9,684 bases of DNA from positions 1 to 9,684 of the forward strand of contig JASLEF010000247.1 in assembly GCA_030151245.1 (NCBI GenBank), in the 5' to 3' direction. Under the pieces are notes generated by a model that saw nothing but the letters and a program-made list of their open reading frames with translations, ran no database searches and was not told the DNA's origin. This DNA is from Ignatzschineria sp. GTDB taxonomy: Bacteria > Pseudomonadota > Gammaproteobacteria > Cardiobacteriales > Wohlfahrtiimonadaceae. Numbering within the stretch: position 1 is the stretch's first letter; the number at the start of each line of letters is the position of its first letter. Positions 6,886 to 9,684 of this stretch are shown here, in pieces. The position numbers and the translations under genes are program-made.

Positions 6886-7938
6886 ATGGATATCGTAATG
6901 GCTATTATTAACTATCCGCTTGTTTGGGCTCTCATTAAAACGTTGGCGATCTTTTTACCAATTGTTTTATCAGTAGCGTACCTGACATTTGCAGAGCGTA
7001 AGGTCCTTGGATATATGCATATCCGTTTAGGTCCAAATAGAGTCGGTCCTAAAGGGCTTTTACAGCCTTTTGCGGATTTACTTAAAATGCTTTTTAAAGA
7101 GTGGATTATCCCATCAGCTGCGAATAAGGCGATGTTCCTTATCGCACCGTTTATTGCAGTCACAACTGCATTTGCGGTATGGGCTGTCATACCTTTTAAT
7201 GAGAAGTGGATTAGCTCCTCGATGGATTCTGCGATTTTATATATTCTCGCAATGACATCACTTGGTGTTTATGCATCGCTCATGGCAGGTTGGGGTTCAA
7301 ACTCAAAATTCTCAATGTTCGGAGCAATCCGTAGTGCGGCGCAAGTCGTATCATACGAGCTTGCAATTGGTTTTGCCTTAATCACAGTAGTAATGATGTC
7401 AGGAAGTTTAAACTTCACTGAGATTGTTAAAGGGCAATCAGGTGATCTTGGACTTGTGAATTGGTACTTTATTCCGTTATTACCGATGGCAGTGATCTAT
7501 TTCATTGCGGGTTTAGCAGAACTAAACCGTGCGCCATTTGAGGTGACAGAAGGGGAATCAGAGATCGTTGCAGGATACTTTACAGAGTATTCAGGAACAG
7601 GTTTCGTGACATTCTATCTTGCTGAGTACACCAATATGATCTTGATGTCAGCGTTGATGAGTCTTCTCTTCTTTGGAGGATGGTTATCACCGTTATCAGG
7701 GGTTGAAGCTATTCAGAATATTCCTGTTCTTTCGCTCTTAGCGGCAGACAGTACTTTCTGGATGATTCTCAAAATGGCATTTTTCCTCTTCGCAATGATT
7801 TGGGTTCGTGCAACGTTCCCGGGTTATCGTTATGACCAGATCATGCGCTTAGGTTGGAAATTCTTTATTCCGATTGCACTTGTATGGATCGCGGTAGTTC
7901 TCGTGATGTACGGCATCGGTTTAAAACCATGGTTTTAA
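6886..7938 (+). CDS. nuoH: NADH-quinone oxidoreductase subunit H (NuoH/ND1)
   Basis: Integral membrane subunit that anchors the peripheral arm, forms the quinone access tunnel and begins the proton-conducting axis. The protein has 350 residues, the usual length, and is strongly hydrophobic with about eight membrane segments. Family motifs are AERKVLGYMHIRLGPNRVGPKGLLQPFADLLKML split across residues 36-69, the IRSAAQVVSYELA helix at 148-160, and the acidic quinone-chamber loop at 211-237 (AELNRAPFEVTEGESE, then EYSG). In that loop residue 219 is Glu where the family usually has Asp (RAPFD). The other acidic residues E222, E224 and E226 are kept. The gene directly follows nuoG, and nuoI starts 20 nt downstream. 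Confidence 0.98.
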   Translation: MDIVMAIINYPLVWALIKTLAIFLPIVLSVAYLTFAERKVLGYMHIRLGPNRVGPKGLLQPFADLLKMLFKEWIIPSAANKAMFLIAPFIAVTTAFAVWAVIPFNEKWISSSMDSAILYILAMTSLGVYASLMAGWGSNSKFSMFGAIRSAAQVVSYELAIGFALITVVMMSGSLNFTEIVKGQSGDLGLVNWYFIPLLPMAVIYFIAGLAELNRAPFEVTEGESEIVAGYFTEYSGTGFVTFYLAEYTNMILMSALMSLLFFGGWLSPLSGVEAIQNIPVLSLLAADSTFWMILKMAFFLFAMIWVRATFPGYRYDQIMRLGWKFFIPIALVWIAVVLVMYGIGLKPWF

Positions 7939-7958
7939 AGGAATAGGTAGGATTATCA

Positions 7959-8450
7959 ATGTTTAGATATTTAAAATCACTATACGAGACGTTTACGTTA
8001 AAAGAGTTACGTAAAGGTTTAGGAATTACCTTACGTTATTTCTTTAGACCAAAGTTTACGATCGAGTATCCGTTTGAAAAAACACCACAGTCCAATCGTT
8101 TCCGCGGACTTCATGCCCTTCGTCGTTATCCAAATGGGGAAGAGCGTTGTATTGGTTGTAAGCTTTGTGAGGCGGTTTGTCCGGCACTGGCAATTACGAT
8201 TGATACAGAAGAGCGCGGTGATGGGACTCGTCGTACCACCCGTTACGATATTGACCTCTTTAAATGTATCTTCTGTGGATTATGCGAACAAGCATGTCCG
8301 GTTGATTCAATCGTGTTAACACGCGTATTTGAATACCACATGGAAGAGAAGGGCGATAATATCATCACTAAAGAGAGCCTACTCGCACTCGGCGATAAGT
8401 ACGAAGTACAAATTGCTGCGGACCGCGCGTTAGACTCGCAGTTATATTAG
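7959..8450 (+). CDS. nuoI: NADH-quinone oxidoreductase subunit I (NuoI, TYKY, 2x[4Fe-4S])
   Basis: Peripheral-arm ferredoxin-like subunit carrying clusters N6a and N6b, which carry electrons from NuoG to N2 in NuoB. The protein has 163 residues, usual for the family. An amphipathic N-terminal region (about 1-40) lies on the membrane near NuoH. The two [4Fe-4S] motifs are C64-x2-C67-x2-C70-x3-C74 (CIGCKLCEAVCP) and C103-x2-C106-x2-C109-x3-C113 (CIFCGLCEQACP). All eight ligands are present. In each motif the last Cys, followed by Pro, is expected to ligate the opposite cluster. The start has AGGA at 7949-7952, 6 nt upstream. The 20-nt gap from nuoH contains nothing else recognisable. Confidence 0.98.
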   Translation: MFRYLKSLYETFTLKELRKGLGITLRYFFRPKFTIEYPFEKTPQSNRFRGLHALRRYPNGEERCIGCKLCEAVCPALAITIDTEERGDGTRRTTRYDIDLFKCIFCGLCEQACPVDSIVLTRVFEYHMEEKGDNIITKESLLALGDKYEVQIAADRALDSQLY

Positions 8451-8456
8451 GGGGAG
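8449..8456 (+). promoter_or_regulatory. Shine-Dalgarno of nuoJ at the nuoI stop
   Basis: AGGGGGAG begins in the TAG stop of nuoI and ends 3 nt before the nuoJ ATG at 8460. Pairing through AGGGGG gives a spacing of 5 nt. Confidence 0.65.
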
Positions 8457-8459
8457 CAG

Positions 8460-9137
8460 ATGTTATTTAAGATATTATTTTACATCTTTGCGCTAATCAC
8501 GATCTATTCAGCGATTCGTGTTGTGAGTGCAAAAAATACGATGACATCAGTGCTACATCTAGTTCTGATCTTCGTGATGGTGAGTTGCTGCTGGCTACTG
8601 CTTCAAGCAGAATTCCTCGCACTATCCTTGATCATTATCTATTGTGGTGCCGTCATGGTCTTCTTCCTTTTTGCCGTGATGATGCTCGATATTCCTCACG
8701 ATATGCTAAAAGAGGGATTTGTGAAGTTTCTTCCGCTCGCACTGTTAGTGGGGATTGTTTTCATTGCAGAGATCTTAATTGTGATTTTGGGGGGCGATAG
8801 CTTTATCGCAAACAGATTCGCACTTGAGGGGGGTGTAGAAACGATTCGTGCTGGTAGTGAATTAACAAATGCGCAAGAGCTTGGGGTTCTTCTTTACACT
8901 GAGTATATTTATGCATTTGAAGCAACAGCGCTCATTCTTTTAGTAGCAATGATTGCGGCGATCGCGTTAACGCGTCGTATTGGACCACTTCGCCGTAAAG
9001 ACGTTCCTGTGGGCTGGCAGATTAAAGCTGACCCGACAAAACGTGTTCGTATGGTGAAAATGGATTCTGCAGTATTAGCACCGGCACCTGTGAAGGAAGA
9101 AGTGGAAACTGCGGCGACAGAAGAGGAGGAGAAGTAG
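8460..9137 (+). CDS. nuoJ: NADH-quinone oxidoreductase subunit J (NuoJ/ND6)
   Basis: Membrane subunit of complex I thought to couple quinone chemistry to the pumping subunits. The protein has 225 residues, longer than E. coli NuoJ (about 184), because of a C-terminal cytoplasmic tail. There are five hydrophobic segments, roughly 4-22, 29-48, 53-76, 91-110 and 145-170. The third carries the conserved IIYCGAVMVFFLFAVMML segment that forms the family pi-bulge helix. The family consensus there is YVGAVMV, so this protein has Cys62 for Val. After TRRIGPLRRKD the tail (about 181-225) is first basic, then rich in Ala and Pro, and ends in EEVETAATEEEEK. The final Glu codons contain the nuoK Shine-Dalgarno. 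The gene starts 9 nt after nuoI, and nuoK follows after 2 nt. Confidence 0.97.
   Translation: MLFKILFYIFALITIYSAIRVVSAKNTMTSVLHLVLIFVMVSCCWLLLQAEFLALSLIIIYCGAVMVFFLFAVMMLDIPHDMLKEGFVKFLPLALLVGIVFIAEILIVILGGDSFIANRFALEGGVETIRAGSELTNAQELGVLLYTEYIYAFEATALILLVAMIAAIALTRRIGPLRRKDVPVGWQIKADPTKRVRMVKMDSAVLAPAPVKEEVETAATEEEEK
9124..9132 (+). promoter_or_regulatory. Shine-Dalgarno of nuoK inside nuoJ
   Basis: A perfect AGGAGG (9124-9129) sits within the poly-Glu codons at the end of nuoJ, 10 nt before the nuoK ATG at 9140. The overlapping AGGAGA (9127-9132) gives a spacing of 7 nt. This is the strongest canonical SD in the window. Confidence 0.8.
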
Positions 9138-9139
9138 AA

Positions 9140-9448
9140 ATGAATTTAGTCATTGATGATTATATTATTCTCTCAACGATTCTATTTGGAATCAGTGCTG
9201 CGGGGATCTTCATTAATCGTAGAAACTTAATTGTGCTTTTAATGTGTATTGAATTAATGCTGTTAGCAAGTAGTACACTTTTTGTAGCATTTTCTCAGTT
9301 CTCTGGCGATTTACATGGACAAATCTTTGTCTTCTTTACGCTGGCAGTTGCGGCGGCAGAAGCAGCGATTGGTCTTGCGATCTTAGTATTAGTGTTCAGA
9401 AACCGTGGTAGCATTAATGTTGATGAAATTACGGAATTGAGAGGCTAA
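9140..9448 (+). CDS. nuoK: NADH-quinone oxidoreductase subunit K (NuoK/ND4L)
   Basis: Small membrane subunit in the proton-translocating axis between NuoJ/A and the antiporter-like subunits. The protein has 102 residues, the usual length, with three transmembrane helices at about 8-25, 29-51 and 61-86. The two membrane glutamates essential in the E. coli protein (E36 and E72) are present as E38 (MCIELM) and E74 (VAAAEAAIG). The C-terminus FRNRGSINVDEITELRG is typical of the family. The start is fixed by a strong SD in the end of nuoJ. The stop TAA (9446-9448) is 3 nt before the nuoL ATG, and the last codons (Leu-Arg-Gly) contain the nuoL SD. Confidence 0.98.
   Translation: MNLVIDDYIILSTILFGISAAGIFINRRNLIVLLMCIELMLLASSTLFVAFSQFSGDLHGQIFVFFTLAVAAAEAAIGLAILVLVFRNRGSINVDEITELRG
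9439..9444 (+). promoter_or_regulatory. Shine-Dalgarno of nuoL inside nuoK
   Basis: GAGAGG lies in the last codons of nuoK, 7 nt before the nuoL ATG at 9452. Confidence 0.6.
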
Positions 9449-9451
9449 GCA

Positions 9452-9684
9452 ATGGAATTTAAATATATTTATCTTTTAATTGTGTTATTGCCCCTCGTTG
9501 GATCAGCAATCTCAGGCCTTTTCTGCCGAGTGATTAATGAGAAAGTGGCTCATACTGTCACCATCGCATTTGTCGCTTTAGCAGCAGTGCTTTCAGGTTA
9601 TGTGTTAATTCAACATATGAATGGTCATGCACCAATCTTTGATGAAAATCTCTATACTTGGATGAATACTGGCTCACTCAGCGT
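9452..9684 (+). CDS. nuoL: NADH-quinone oxidoreductase subunit L (NuoL/ND5), 3' partial
   Basis: N-terminal part of the distal, Mrp-antiporter-like proton-pumping subunit. The window holds 77 complete codons plus two bases. The frame is open to the right edge. The start ATG lies 3 nt after the nuoK stop with GAGAGG upstream. The peptide begins MEFKYIYLLIVLLPLVGSA and has two hydrophobic segments (about 5-25 and 34-55), followed by a loop ending in ENLYTWM. This matches the usual NuoL beginning (LLxPLxGxxxxG..., AHTVTI, a second helix, then a YTWM segment). The pumping Lys/Glu residues and the long C-terminal lateral helix lie beyond the window. The assignment rests on this N-terminal pattern and on its position after nuoK. 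Confidence 0.94.
   Translation, partial: MEFKYIYLLIVLLPLVGSAISGLFCRVINEKVAHTVTIAFVALAAVLSGYVLIQHMNGHAPIFDENLYTWMNTGSLS

Noticed and set aside
6912..7190. Antisense open frame of 92 codons opposite nuoH
   Set aside because: It lies wholly opposite strongly conserved nuoH codons, the translation is low-complexity and resembles no known protein, and no SD or promoter is evident. It is a shadow frame.
290..8740. Frequent Leu codon CTC followed by G across the operon
   Set aside because: CTC is also common before other bases, and CTT-G occurs several times. Without a genome-wide codon-pair test, no bias can be claimed.
1..9684. Search for mobile elements, CRISPR, tRNA/rRNA, uptake-sequence repeats or an accessory system
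   Set aside because: Nothing was found. The window is essentially fully coding for complex I subunits, with no direct or inverted repeats beyond the nuoE hairpin and no copies of the Neisseria or Haemophilus uptake motifs.

Overview
The window is a continuous, co-directional (+ strand) stretch of a bacterial nuo operon encoding the proton-translocating NADH:quinone oxidoreductase (respiratory complex I, NDH-1). Gene order is nuoA (5' end missing), nuoB, nuoC, nuoD, nuoE, nuoF, nuoG, nuoH, nuoI, nuoJ, nuoK and the first 77 codons of nuoL. All twelve were recognised from family motifs. nuoM and nuoN would be expected beyond the right edge, and the operon promoter beyond the left edge.

The organism is most likely a gammaproteobacterium of the group whose complex I resembles the beta-proteobacterial and mitochondrial type. 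nuoC and nuoD are separate genes, unlike the fused nuoCD of Enterobacteria. NuoB, NuoD and NuoF carry the mitochondrial/beta-type motifs, and NuoG lacks the N7 cluster ligands. Base composition by eye is moderately AT-leaning. A member of the Cardiobacteriales (Ignatzschineria/Wohlfahrtiimonas-like) would fit, but this is a low-confidence guess with no database search behind it.

Layout: 1-256 membrane subunit NuoA; 247-2712 the hydrophilic connecting module NuoB, C and D (N2 cluster and quinone site); 2745-6885 the NADH dehydrogenase module NuoE, F and G (FMN and the N1a, N3, N1b, N4 and N5 clusters); 6886-7938 NuoH, the membrane anchor of the quinone chamber; 7959-8450 the ferredoxin-like NuoI (N6a/N6b); 8460-9684 the membrane proton-pumping subunits NuoJ, K and L. 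Electrons pass NADH -> FMN (F) -> Fe-S chain (F, G, I, B) -> quinone at the B/D/H interface, driving proton translocation through H, A/J/K and L (M and N lie outside).

Genes are packed tightly. nuoA/B overlap by 10 nt, nuoE/F and nuoF/G by 1 nt, nuoG/H abut, and the other gaps are 2-32 nt. The largest gap is nuoD-nuoE. There is no non-coding stretch over 300 nt, and I see no RNA gene, mobile element, CRISPR or accessory gene.

This is a conserved housekeeping region and I found no undescribed system in it. The points worth a second look are small: a terminator-like hairpin with a T-tract inside nuoE, an arginine/glycine codon usage in nuoB unlike its neighbours, G-tract Shine-Dalgarno sequences built into the last codons of upstream genes, and a few residue substitutions near the quinone site and on the membrane arm.
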